A stretch of DNA of 64,000 nt from Anthoceros angustus (Eukaryota; Streptophyta; Anthocerotopsida; Anthocerotales; Anthocerotaceae): the NCBI GenBank assembly GCA_010909165.1, contig VJWM01000107.1, positions 558,001-622,000 of the forward strand, given 5' to 3'. The translations under genes were made by a program, and so were the position numbers. Below, in pieces: positions 33,640 to 45,784 of this stretch (within the stretch, counting starts at the first letter, position 1; each line of letters opens with the position of its first letter). The notes under the pieces were generated by a model. The model worked only from the letters and a program-made list of their open reading frames with translations. It made no database searches and had not been told where the DNA came from.

Positions 33640-36600
33640 GGCAATCGGCGCCCATGTGTGAGGCACGATGCCTAAGAGAGGGATTGCCTCATGCGCCTAG
33701 GCGGAAGGTCAACATAGAAGTTGATCACTTTCCCTCACAGGCGGTTTTGTCTGCACAACTTGCCAGGAGAATTATCATCATTCCGTTTCCCGGCAATCTT
33801 CACTTAGGCTTCCAGCCCGTGCAACCAGTTCTAGGCGCAGTGTGAGCCCATCACCCTCCGTCGGTAGAATCAAGACGGCGTGTCGCACCAGCCACGGCAT
33901 CTCGTTCGAGGTGGCGTCGACAAACAGAAAGGAAAGTGAATTCCTTTCATGCCGTGCTAAGGTGCGTGAACTTCAGGATTTGGTTGAGAGCCTCACCGCC
34001 GGTATCACGCAACTCTACCTCCGATGTCGACCCATCGAACTCCAAGCGCATGAAGTTTGTGGAGCTTCGTTGCTTGCGACCCCCTATTGATTTCTGTTTG
34101 AGTTGGATGTGATGCGCCTAGGCGGAAGGTCAACATAGAAGTTGATCACTTTCCCTCACAGGCGGTTTTATCGCACAACTTGCCGGAGAATTATCATCAT
34201 TCCGTTTCCCGGCAATCTTCACTTAGGCTTCCAGCCCGTGCAACCAGTTCTAGGCGCAGTGTGAGCCCATCACCCTCCGTCGGTAGAATCAAGACGGCGT
34301 GTACTGCACCAGCCACGGCATCTCGTTCGAGGTGGCGTCCTGACAAACAGAAAAAGGAAAGTGAAGTCCTTTCATGCCGTGCTAAGGTGCGTGAACTTCA
34401 GGATTTGGTTGAGAGCCTCACCGCCGGTATCACGCAACTCTACCTCCGATGTCAGACCCATCAGAACTCCAAGCGCATGAAGTTTGTGGAGCTTCTGACT
34501 GCTTGTTGCGAGAAAGCGACCCCCTATTGATTTCCTGTTTGAGTTGGATGTGATGCCGCCTAGGACACGTCCAGATCCTCCTGAAGAAGAGGACTTCGAC
34601 TTAGATTCTGGCGGCATCGTGAGCGGATCGATCCCGATCCACCGCGTGGTGAAGAACGCTATAGGCGTCCGATTTCAATTTTGAGTTCGGGCTTCCTAGA
34701 GAACCACGAAGGTGCTCGTGAAGGGCCACGAGGAGGTTTTGGCTACTACCCCGTGGTTCCTTTGGGGAGCGGACACCTCGATCTCCCGGGCGTGAGCGAA
34801 CCGACCAACCACAACCGGAGGGATCGCCTCGACAACTCTGCGGCGACTTCCACATCGGCCTCGGAGGCATCCACCTCAACTATGGCCGCTCTTCCTCAAC
34901 CGCCTTGAAGATCGATTTGGATAAGGATCGTTTCAATGGAAGCGACTACAACACTGGTCATTGAGATTGACCCAGATATTTGAGGAAAATGAGTTGATGT
35001 CGGTGGTAGATGGAAGTGAAGTATGTCCAGCAGCAACAGGTACAAATGCAGCAGACGTTCTCGACTGGAAACGAAGGGACAGGAGAGCACGTTCAATCCT
35101 CATAGCTTCTCTTGACAGAAACATGATGCCTCACACCTTGGGTGCTACCACCTCAGCAGCTGTATGGCATAGTTTCGGTCAGATTTACAAGGATAAGAGT
35201 AATGCATCCCAGGTGTTTGCACACAGGGACTTCTTTGGCATGAGGATGAGGGACAACGAATCCGTTGAATCCTATATTAACCGCTTGATCGCACGAGCTA
35301 CCTTGGCATCTTGTGGCACAACCCTTACAGAGGAACAAGCGGGACCCGATCTGTTAGCTTCACTTCCATGAGCTACGGTCATTTTATGAGTTCACAGTTC
35401 GCTCGTGCATCCTCTCGCAGCATTCTGCTTACCTGGACCAATGATAGGGGCTTTGCTAGGCGCAGAGCCCATCACCCTCCGTCGGTAGAATCAAGGCGGC
35501 GTGTCGCACCGCCCACGGCATCTCGCTCGAGGTGGCCCCGACAAATGTAAAAAGGAAAGTGAAGTCCTTTCATGCCGTGCTAAGGTGCGTGAACTTCGTG
35601 ATTTGGTTGAGAGCCTCACCGCCGGTATCACGCAACTCTACCTCCGATGTCGGACCCATCGAACTCCAAGCGCATGAAGTTTGTGGAGCTTGGCGCTTGC
35701 GAAAGCGACCCCCTATTGATTTCTGTTGAGTTGGATGTGATGCCGCCTAGGACACGCCCGATCCTCCTCAAGAAGAGGACTTGACTTAGATTCGGCGGCA
35801 TCGTGAGCGGATCGATCCCGATCCACCGCGTGGTGAAGAACGCTATAGGCGTCCGGATTTCAATTTTGAGTTCGGGCTTCCTAGAGAACCACCAAGGTGC
35901 TCGTGAAGGGCCACGAGGAGGTTTTGGCTATACCCCGTGGTTCCTTTGGGGAGCAGACACCTCGATCTCCCGGGCGTGAGCGAACCGACCAACCACAACC
36001 GGAGGGATCAAGTCACGCCACGACAACTCTGCGACGACTTCCACATCGCCTCGACGGGCATCCACCTCAACTATGGCCGCTCTTCCTCAACCCGCCTTGA
36101 AGATCGATTTGAGGACAAGGATCGTTTCAATGGAAACGACTACAACACCGGTCATTGAGATTGACCCGGATATTTGAGGAAAATGAGTTGATGTCGGTGG
36201 TAGATGGAAGTGAAGTATGCCCAGCAGAATGTACAAATGCAGCAGACGCTCGATCGGAAACGAAGGGACGGAGAGCACGCTCAATCCTCATAGCTTCTCT
36301 TGGCGAAACATGATGCCTCACACCTTGGGTGCTACCAAAATTGTATGGCATAGTTTCTTTACAAGGATAAGAGTAATGCATCCTGTGTTTGCACACAGGA
36401 CTTCTTTGGCATGAGGATGAGGGACAACGAATCCGTTGAATCCTATATTAACCGCCAGATCGCACGAGCTACCTTGGCATACTGTGGCACAACCCTTACA
36501 GAGGAACAAGCGGGACCAACTGTTAGCTTCACTTCCGCAGAGCTACCATTTTATGAGTTCACATTCGCTCGTGCATCCTCTCACGGAGCTCGCCTTACAC

Positions 36601-38210
36601 CGGACCAACTGATAGGGGCTTTGCAACAAGAGCGCACTAAGGGTTTTCATAAGGGAAGGAGACTTCCCAACAACATTTTAGTTTGAGAGTTCTATTTTCC
36701 GGCCGAGGCGGAGGGAGCTTTCGTGGACGTGGTCATGGAGGACAAGGTCGAGGTGGCCCCGACAAATGTAAAAAGGAAAGTGAAGTCCTTTCATGCCGTG
36801 CTAAGGTGCGTGAACTTCGTGATTTGGTTGAGAGCCTCACCGCCGGTATCACGCAACTCTACCTCCGATGTCGGACCCATCGAACTCCAAGCGCATGAAG
36901 TTTGTGGAGCTTGGCGCTTGCGAAAGCGACCCCCTATTGATTTCTGTTGAGTTGGATGTGATGCCGCCTAGGACACGCCCGATCCTCCTCAAGAAGAGGA
37001 CTTGACTTAGATTCGGCGGCATCGTGAGCGGATCGATCCCGATCCACCGCGTGGTGAAGAACGCTATAGGCGTCCGGATTTCAATTTTGAGTTCGGGCTT
37101 CCTAGAGAACCACCAAGGTGCTCGTGAAGGGCCACGAGGAGGTTTTGGCTATACCCCGTGGTTCCTTTGGGGAGCAGACACCTCGATCTCCCGGGCGTGA
37201 GCGAACCGACCAACCACAACCGGAGGGATCAAGTCACGCCACGACAACTCTGCGACGACTTCCACATCGCCTCGACGGGCATCCACCTCAACTATGGCCG
37301 CTCTTCCTCAACCCGCCTTGAAGATCGATTTGAGGACAAGGATCGTTTCAATGGAAACGACTACAACACCGGTCATTGAGATTGACCCGGATATTTGAGG
37401 AAAATGAGTTGATGTCGGTGGTAGATGGAAGTGAAGTATGCCCAGCAGAATGTACAAATGCAGCAGACGCTCGATCGGAAACGAAGGGACGGAGAGCACG
37501 CTCAATCCTCATAGCTTCTCTTGGCGAAACATGATGCCTCACACCTTGGGTGCTACCAAAATTGTATGGCATAGTTTCTTTACAAGGATAAGAGTAATGC
37601 ATCCTGTGTTTGCACACAGGACTTCTTTGGCATGAGGATGAGGGACAACGAATCCGTTGAATCCTATATTAACCGCCAGATCGCACGAGCTACCTTGGCA
37701 TACTGTGGCACAACCCTTACAGAGGAACAAGCGGGACCAACTGTTAGCTTCACTTCCGCAGAGCTACCATTTTATGAGTTCACATTCGCTCGTGCATCCT
37801 CTCACGGAGCTCGCCTTACACTGGACCAACTGATAGGGGCTTTGCTAGCTGAAGAGCGCACTAAGGGTTTTCATAAGGGAAAGGAGACTTCCCAACAACA
37901 TTTTAGTTTGAGAGTTCTATTTTCTGGCCGAGGCAGAGGGAGCTTTCGTGGACGTGGTCATGGAGGACAAGGTCGAGGGGGCTATTCCACAGCTAAACAG
38001 CCAAATCTCCAAAGGAAGACTTTTACTTGTAACTGGTGTAAGATCCCAGGACATTTTGAGAAGGACTGCAGGAAGAAGCGTGCTGGAGAGCCACGCAAGG
38101 ATGGGACTGCTCCTAAATCCAACCTAGCCACAGGCAAGCCATCAACAACGGCTAAGTCACCTTCCATTCTTCTTTGTTTAGCTTCGGTTCAAATTCGATG
38201 ACATGTGGTT
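33640..38210 (+). pseudogene. Element B gag, four to five tandem partial copies
   Basis: Leader and gag N-terminal part recur at about 33690, 34114, 35470, 36750 (and again at 38525). The best-preserved gag frame, 34961-35371, reads LTQIFEENELMSVVDGSEVC, ..RARSILIASLDRNMMPHTL, AVWHSFGQIYKDKSNASQVF, MRMRDNESVESYINRLIARA. The C-terminal part with an RGRGHGGQGRGGYSTAK linker and the zinc knuckle CNWCKIPGHFEKDC is intact at 37632-38201. Blocks 35529-36749 and 36750-37970 are near-identical at an offset of 1,221 bp. Other copies differ by small indels. No copy gives a full gag. Confidence 0.88.
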
Positions 38211-40180
38211 TTGGACTCGGGGCTACTAGCCACATTTGTTACGATAGGCGTGCTTTCCATGAGTTCTTACCACCGATAGTCGATTCGTCTTATTAGGTGA
38301 TGATAGTGGTCCGTCCATTAAAGGTTCAGCTCGGTCACCCTCGAGCCTAATTCCACCACGATGATTCTCACAGTGTCCTGTTTGTCCCATGACTAAAAAT
38401 CTAATGTCACTATTAAGCTTTCGAGAACACTCAGAGAATTTGTTTTGATCATTCGTTGTTCCATTTCTAACATATAATCGGGATGAAATTTTCTCCGAAC
38501 TCCTTTTAATGACTTGTATCTCTTGAATGTCGGACCCATCGAACTCCAAGCGCATGAAGTTTGTGGAGCTTCGCTTGCGAGCGACCCCCTATTGATTTCT
38601 GTTTGAGTTGGATGTGATGCCGCCTAGGACACGTCCGGATCCTCTGAAGAGGACTTGACTTAGATTACGGCGGCATCGTGAGCGGATCGATCCCGATCCA
38701 CGCGTGGTGAAGAACGCTATAGGCGTCCGGATTTCAATTTTGAGTTCGGGCTTCCTAGAGAACCACGAAGGTGCTCGTGAAGGGCCACGAGGAGGTTTTG
38801 GCTATACCCCGTGGTTCCTTTGGGGAGCGGACACCTCGATCTCCCGGGCGTGAGCGAACCGACCAACGATAGGGGCTTTGCCTGCTACGACAACTCTGCG
38901 GCGACTTCCACATCGGCCTCGGAGGCATCCACCTCAACTATGGCGGCTCTTCCTCAACCGCCTTGAAGATCGATTTGAGGACAAGGATCGTTTCAATGGA
39001 ACGACTACAACACGGTCATTGAGATTGACCCGGATATTTGAGGAAAATGAGTTGATGTCGGTGGTAGATGGAAGTGAAGTATGCCCAGCAGCAGTACAAA
39101 TGCGTGACGTTCTCGATCGGAAAGCGAAGGGACGGAGAGCACGTTCAATCCTCATAGCTTCTCTTGGCGAAACATGATGCCTCACACCTTGGGTGCTACC
39201 ACCTCGGCGGTATGGCATAGTTTGATCAGTTACAAGGATAAGAGTAATGCATCCTGGTGTTTGCACACAGGACTTCTTTGGCATGAGGATGAGGGACAAC
39301 GAATCCGTTGAATCCTATATTAACCGCTTGATCGCACGAGCTACCTTGGCATCTTGTGGCACAACCCTTACAGAGGAACAAGCGGGACCCGATCTGTTAG
39401 CTTCACTTCCATGAGCTACAGTCATTTTATGAGTTCACAGTTCGCTCGTGCATCCTCTGCTGCGGTACATTCCGCCCTTTGGACCAACGATAGGGGCTTT
39501 GCTAGGCGCACTAAGGGTTTTCATAAGGGAAGGAGACTTCCCAACAACATTTTAGTTCGAGAGTTCTATTTTCCGGCCGAGGCGGAGGAGCTTTCGTGGG
39601 CGTGGTCGTGGAGGACAAGGTCGAGGGGCTATTCCACTAACACCCAAATCTCCAAAGGAAGACTTTTACTTATCGTGTAAGATCCCAGGACATTTTGAGA
39701 AGGACTGCAGGAAGAAGCGTGCTGGAGAGCCACGCAAGGATGGGACTGCTCCTAAATCCAACCTAGCCACAGCCAAGCCATCAACAACGGCTAAGTCACC
39801 TTCCATTCTTGCTGTTTGTTTAGCTTCGGTTCAGATTCAGTATGACATGTGGTTTTTGGACTCGGGGGCTACTAGTCACATTTGTTACGATAGGCGTGCT
39901 TTCCATGAGTTCTTACCAGCTTCTGATAGTCAGCAGTTCGTCTTATTAGGTGATGATAGTGGTCTGTCCATTAAAGGTTCAGGCTCAGTCACCCTCGAGC
40001 TGCCTAATTCCACCACGATGATTCTCACAGTGTCCTGTTTGTCCCATGACTAAAAATCTAATGTCACTATTAAGCTTTCGAGAACACTCCTGTAGAATTT
40101 GTTTTGATCATTCGTTGTTCCATTTCTAACATAGTAGATGAAATTTTCTGGAACTCCTTTTAATGACTTGTATCTCTTGA
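38211..40180 (+). pseudogene. Element B: broken protease, repeated gag, second protease
   Basis: A first protease start (WFWTRGY.. frame-shifted, near 38205) runs to ..gtatctcttgaatgtcgga at 38530, where the sequence jumps back into gag. After another gag copy the zinc knuckle is damaged (near 39675) and a second protease follows at 39847-40053: MWFLDSGATSHICYDRRAFH, LLGDDSGLSIKGSGSVTLEL. The same ..cttgaatgtcgg phrase at 40175 then leads on into integrase. The repeated unit is about 1.65 kb. Confidence 0.85.
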
Positions 40181-42340
40181 ATGTCGGGACTCTTTCCCAA
40201 GCACCCATACCAGTCCGGCCCATCACTATCTCCCACTCAGCTGTGGCATTGTCGTTTGGGACACGTCAACTTTCAGCGTTTGTCTTTGTTGGTGAATAAC
40301 ACAGTCTTTAGAGATTCCTTGTCGTTCTCATTTGATAACCATGCTTTTTGCGATTCCTGTCAAGTTAGCAAAGCCATTTCCCAGCCATTTAGAGATCAGA
40401 ACTTATCCAGAGCACCTAGTCTTCTCCACACAGTTCACAGTGACCTTTGTGGCCCCATGTCCTCATCCTCCTTTGGGGGTGCCCAATATTTCTTGACCTT
40501 CATTGACGAGTGGAGCAGATACTGTACAGTATATGTGCTGCATAGCAAAAGTGACACTTTCACTGTTTCCAAGATTTCGTCACTATGGCCCAACGACAGA
40601 CAGGCTGCAAACTCAAGATTTTGAGGTCAGACAATGGTGGAGAATACATTAGTCATGCCTTTTCAGACTTTTGTGCAACAGAGGGAGTTCTTCATCGGTT
40701 CTGATTACCATATACACCGCCTAGAATGCGCTTTCAACGCAAAATCGTACTTACAAGAGGCCACTCTTTCTAGTTTGTCTTTGCCGGATCGACTCGTACC
40801 GGGCGAAGCTCGTTGCACTACTTATGTGCGTAATCGTCCCTACCAAAGAACTTGGGCTCATTACACCCTATGAACGTTGGATAGGCAAGAAGCCACGCAT
40901 CACTCACTTGCGGATTTTTGGCAGCCCTGCATATGCCCTTGTACCTTCTCGGTGACGTAAGCTCGACCAAGGTCGTCGTCAATCTTTGTTGGCTATCGAG
41001 GAAGTGAAGGGTTACAAGTCGCTTGATCGATGCTCGGCAAGTTACTTATTCCCGCAGTGTGATTTTCCATGAGAATGCTTTACTTCGTCGACATGACAGC
41101 TTGTTATCACCTTCTTATGTTGCCTCCCGCCACTATCCATGGTGTTGATGATGACGCTGATTTTGCTGATGATAAGGACACTGATGTTGCTGTCTTTGAT
41201 TTTGAGGATACAACTCCTTCAGCTTCACGGGGGCACATCAACCAGCCAGCGTCACCTCAGCCATCACAATCTGTGTCATCTTCTTCTGAATCAGATGAGT
41301 CTACTTTACCTGCTGAGTTTGCTCCTATTGATGAATCTGTAGCAGTTGATCCTCCAGTGCCTCCTGATTTACCTTTAGTTGCAGCCCCTGATCCTCCTTC
41401 TGTCGAAGACACACCATCCTCACCTGTCCTTTGCAGGTCTACTAGGTCTAGACCCCCTCGCCATGAGTGGACAGAACCACCATTTGTTGCTGGTGTAGCT
41501 TCCAAAACTCTTGTTCCAAACTTTAACACTTATGAGCCAACTAGTTACCTTGAAGCCATCACAGGCCCTAAGGCAGAATTCTGGAAGGAGTCCATACAGC
41601 CTGAATACAACTCTTTAATGGAAAATGGTACTTGGAAACTTGTAGACTTACCAGAAGGTCGTAAACCAGTAGCTTGTAAATGGGTCTTTAAAAAGAAACT
41701 CAACACGGATGGCGGTGTTGGCGCTACAAATCTAGGTTAGTAGCTAAAGGATATAGCCAAGTTCTTTGGGTTAGACTATAATGAGACATTTGCGCTGTGG
41801 TGAAGTCTACTTGATCGAATATTGCTATCTCTAGCAGCCCATTTTGGTCTTCACGTTCACCAACTAGGCGTTAAGACATTTCTTAATGGTACATTGAAGA
41901 AGAGATTTACATGCATCACCAAGGTTTTGTTATAGGCGAGGAGAAAGTTTGCCTATTGCTCAAGACACTTTATGGCCTGAAACAATCCAGCCGAGCTTGG
42001 AATGAAACGTTTCATGCTCTGCTGATAGAATTGGGTTTTACCTGCTTGGATGCTGATAGTACTGTTTACATATTGTGGGATGGAGATGACTTTCTTATTA
42101 TATCCGTTTATGTGGACGACAACTTCCTTTTCAGTACTTCTTTGGTGTTGATGGCCAGAATCAAAAGTGTTCTTTTATCTCGTTTTGACATGACCGACCT
42201 TGGGCAACTTTGTTTTTCTCTTGGTGTTCAGTTCCAGTTTTCTCAAGATAGGCATACAGTTGAGTTGCATCAGGAGCACCGTCACTCGGCTACTTGAAGT
42301 TCAACATGGTGAGGCACGCCTGTCAACACCTATGTCAACA
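40181..42340 (+). pseudogene. Element B integrase and reverse transcriptase
   Basis: Integrase zinc region LWHCRLGHVNFQRLSLLVNN ... FCDSCQVSKA (40181-40400), core FLTFIDEWSRYCTVYVLHSK and a later LRSDNGGEYIS. A linker rich in Pro, Ser and acid residues (41069-41480) precedes RT: SYLEAITGPKAEFWKESIQP, ..CKWVFKKKL (41540-41700), ..YGLKQSSRAWNETFHALL and an intact VYVDDNFLFS (about 42110). A stop near 41740 and several frameshifts separate the pieces, so the enzyme cannot be made from this copy. Confidence 0.87.
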
Positions 42341-43960
42341 AGTGAGAAGCTATCCAAGGAACATTGCCCAACTACGAAGAGAAGGACTTGATGGCCACTC
42401 GCCATAGGCGGTGTTGGTAGTCTTCTATATCTAGCATCTTGGACAAGGTTGGATATATCCGTATGTAAGCAATGTTTCTCAATTTTAGAGAACCCGGAGA
42501 GGTGCCAGGCAGCGATTAAGAGAATATTCCGTTATCTTAAGGGAACTCCTCGTTTAGGCCTGAAGTATACCAAGCAAGCTGCTGGATTGGAGCTAGTTGG
42601 ATTTTGCGATGCGGATTGGGCTGGTGATCCGGATTCAAGAAGGAGCATAGTAGCTTATTGTAACCTGTTGGGTGGCTCAGTGGTATCCTGGTCGAGCAAG
42701 AAGCTTACGACCATTTGTCTATCATCCACTAAAGCTGAGTACGGAGCACTGTCTCAAGCTGCCCGTGAAGTCATTTGGTTACGTTCCTTTCTACGTGGTC
42801 TTCAGTTGCGGTGGAGCTACAAGGTTGTGGTGTGACAACCAATCGGCTATAGCACTCACGAAGAACCCGGTTTTCACGCCGCTCAAGCATATCGAGATCA
42901 CATCATTTCATTAGACAAGCTTATGACAAAGGAGAGGTAGATGTTCGATATATTCCAACAGTGAGAATGTTCGATGTCGACAAAAGCACTTCCAAAATTG
43001 TCGATCAAGCATATGGCAGCAGGATCAAATATCACCTTCCTTGGAAAAGGGACAGCCCACTAGTCTACTCCTCCTTGCAAGATGCTCCTAGATTTATAAA
43101 TAGCCCTTCTCCGATTTTGCCTTGATGTTTGCGGTGGTGATTTCTTGATTCATCCAAGGAACATTGCCCAACTACGAAGAGAAGGACTTGATGGCCACTC
43201 GCCATAGGCGGTTGGTAGTCTTCTATATCTAGCATCTTGGACAAGGTTGGATATATCCGAGGCAATGTTTCTCAATTTTAGAGAACCCGGAGAGGTGCCT
43301 GGCAGCGATTAAGAGAATATTCCGTTATCTTAAGGGAACTCCTCGTTTAGGCAAGTATACCAAGCGGCTTTGGATTGGAGCTAGTTGGATTTTGCGATGC
43401 GGATTGGTGATCCGGATTCAAGAAGGAGCATAGTAGCTTATTGTAACCTGTTGGGTGGCTCAGTGGTATCCTGGTCGAGCAAGAAGCTTACGACCATTTG
43501 TCTATCATCCACTAAAGCTGAGTACGGAGCACTGTCTCAAGCTGCCCGTGAAGTCATTTGGTTACGTTCCTTTCTACATGGTCTTCAATAGTTGCCAGCT
43601 GGAGCTACAAGGTTGTGGTGTGACAACCAATCGACTATAGCACTCACGAAGAACCCGGTTTTTCACGCCCGCTCCAAGCATATCGAGATCACACATCATT
43701 TCATTAGACAAGCTTATGAAAAAGGAGAGGTAGATGTTCGATATATTCCAACAGTGAGAATGTTCGATGTCGACAAAAGCACTTCCAAAATTGTCGATCA
43801 AGCATATGGCAGCAGGATCAAATATCACCTTCCTTGGAAAAGGGACAGCCCACTAGTCTACTCCTCCTTGCAAGATGCTCCTAGATTTATAAATAGCCCT
43901 TCTCCGATTTTGCCTTGATGTTTGCGGTGGTGATTTCTTGATTCATCCAAGAGACTGCAT
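42341..43960 (+). pseudogene. Element B RNase H region, duplicated in tandem
   Basis: Two copies of about 800 bp (42350-43150 and 43151-43950). Both hold KRIFRYLKGTPRLGLKYTK-type sequence, DADWAGDPDSRRSIVAYCNL, SWSSKKLTTICLSSTKAEYG and ..IKYHLPWKRDSPLVYSSLQD. The second copy has extra small deletions (DADWAGDPD became RIGDPD) but keeps KHIEITHHFIRQAYEKGEVD, which the first has in damaged form. The junction falls in atccaagga, present at both unit ends. Confidence 0.88.
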
Positions 43961-44535
43961 GCAGCAGCAATGGGTAAGCAAGGTGAGTTGAGCATCTTTG
44001 GGGAGGTAGGTTAGCAGGAAGGCAGGGTGGATGAAGCTCACACGTGCTTAGCGCGACCTTACGCATCCGGTCGTCATACTTTCTTTTCTTCTGTTTTTTC
44101 TCTTCAGAGGGAGTCTTATCACTGCCAGTGACCTTATTAGCCCGCATCAGTATCAGCTGGTCTTCTTTGTTGAGTGCCTTCTGCGCCTCCGATGTGATTC
44201 TGTATGCATAATAGTACTCAAGCTCGTCTTCCTCTTTTGGCATTTCTTTCAGCATAGCATCCTGGTATTGCCCCTTGGTCAGTCTTCCTTCGAAGGACAC
44301 TACACTTGGAGTGTCATAAGGCTGAGCCTTGTCACCAGCAGATCTTGGTCTTCAGATATACCTTGTTGTAATCCTTCAGTGCCTGCTGTTCAGCTGTTTT
44401 TGGGGCGTTGATGTCTGTAGGAGGATGTTCGCATATAGAGCTGTGTAGAGTCCACTGTCGAGGTGAGAACTTCGAGGCAGGTATCCACTCCCTTCCACAG
44501 TGAATGCACTCAACACCATTGGGAACCTTCGCCAT
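43887..44535 (-). CDS. Antisense ORF with C2HC-like finger in element B
   Basis: On the minus strand, starting 369 bp inside the 3' LTR: MAKVPNGVECIHCGREWIPA continues with F-S-x-R-Q-W and LHSSICEHPPTD, giving C-x2-C-x(18)-H-x4-C, a possible zinc finger. The frame stops after ..KTKICW at 44332, but a one-base shift continues it (GDKAQPYDTPSVVSFEGRLT, YAYRITSEAQKALNKEDQLI) to a basic tail KKQKKRKYDDRMRK and on to 43887. Downstream residues overlap the duplicated sense sequence. Not a known copia gene. Finger plus basic tail suggests nucleic-acid binding; that is inference. Confidence 0.45.
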
Positions 44536-44903
44536 AGGATCCTCAGTGGTTAGCGGTGCTTACAACCCAATGACCATATACCTACCGGGCATATTGTGAA
44601 CCAACCTGTGAGGAGGAGGTAGATTGCAAATCTCAAAGCTGGAGATTTGGAGCGCCATGGTATTTGTATCTGGATTTAGAGCGCAACAGGCAGGCTGGTG
44701 GACAGAGGAGCTAGGAGCGTAAGTGCTGAGTGGCGTAACAGCTTGCTGGTCACGAGGTTCGGGCGGTCAAGTCCACAACTGGCAAATCATTTTGATTCCT
44801 TTTTCAGTTTTGTACTGAAACCCAAATCAGGGTTCTAAGTTTAAGACAATATTTTATTGCTTAAATACTTTCTCTTGGGCTGTTCATTGCAACCAAGAGG
44901 GAG

Positions 44904-45101
44904 TAATGAAATAGTTAAGTCACCTAAAGTTAGGTTGACTCTATGCTAGTGGTTTTATGAAGAGTTATAAACACTTACATAACTTTTGTATATATGCTTG
45001 ATTTTCCCATGAACTTAATAACCGTTTTTCATTTTCTGCCGCGCTCATGTGCTTTCGCTCGCACCCGCTCGTGCCCCCTTGAATGATCCACACTCGCTTT
45101 A
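44904..45101 (+). repeat. 3' LTR of element B
   Basis: Starts TAATGAAATAG, ends cactcgcttta, matches the 5' LTR nearly base for base except for the single copy of the 39-bp unit (and gaagagttataaaca for gaacagttataacca). Followed by the target duplication CATAG. Confidence 0.92.
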
Positions 45102-45713
45102 CATAGCAGTTGAATACCATTACATAAGAGAGTTGTTAGAAAACAAGACAATAGATATCAACTTTATTGCAACACATGATAATTAACTCAACCGATCTAT
45201 TAATCCCTAGGTCGAGAGTTACATGGCAAACATATGAAGAGTCTAGGCATAATAGATATTAAGTCTAAGCCACCCAACTCAGCTAGCCTAAGTTAGTAAC
45301 TTGAATGGACAACTAAAAGTTAACCTTAACTGTGCACCACATAGCTTGTCCAAAGTTTCAAGGTCCTCTTCTATCTCCAAATAATCCTCATGGTATTCAT
45401 GAACTTCTCTCTTTTGTGCCCAAACAAATCCTATTCACAAAATTTAGGTATTATGTTTAATCATAATAATAATATTAAATATTATTTAAGTCATTATGGT
45501 ATTAGGGTACTTACTATAGGTGTGATTAGTATGTCCTTCAAACTCAGTACATGGAGCAGTACCTAACCACATCATCTTAATTCCTTGTGGCAAATATACT
45601 CTGCTGGGGCATGGAAATCTCCCTTATTCCTAGGGCATATTAAGTAGGTGAAGCTTGCCTGCTTTCCTATCTGCCAATGGAATAGCCCATTAGGTTACAC
45701 TCTTCTCTCTCTC

Positions 45714-45784
45714 TACATTAGGTCACATTAGGTCTCTCAGCCCATTAGGTCACATTAGGTCTCTCTCAGCCCATTAGGTCACAT
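45714..45784. repeat. Short tandem repeat in element C
   Basis: About 2.5 copies of a 31-bp unit containing gcccattaggtcacattagg and tctctc. Confidence 0.8.

Larger units (their letters stand above)
33387..45101 (+). mobile_element. Ty1-copia element B, expanded by internal duplications
   Basis: An 11.7-kb element with LTRs at 33387-33623 and 44904-45101, flanked on both sides by CATAG (33382-33386 and 45102-45106). Joining the flanks restores the host C RNase H (SRTKH..AVEYHYIRELLENK). A perfect initiator-Met primer site follows the 5' LTR; a purine tract (aagagggag) precedes the 3' LTR. Domain order is copia (gag, PR, IN, RT, RNase H). At least five tandem duplications, mainly of gag, roughly double the normal 5-6 kb length. 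Every gene copy has frameshifts. An antisense zinc-finger-like frame sits before the 3' LTR. Confidence 0.92.
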
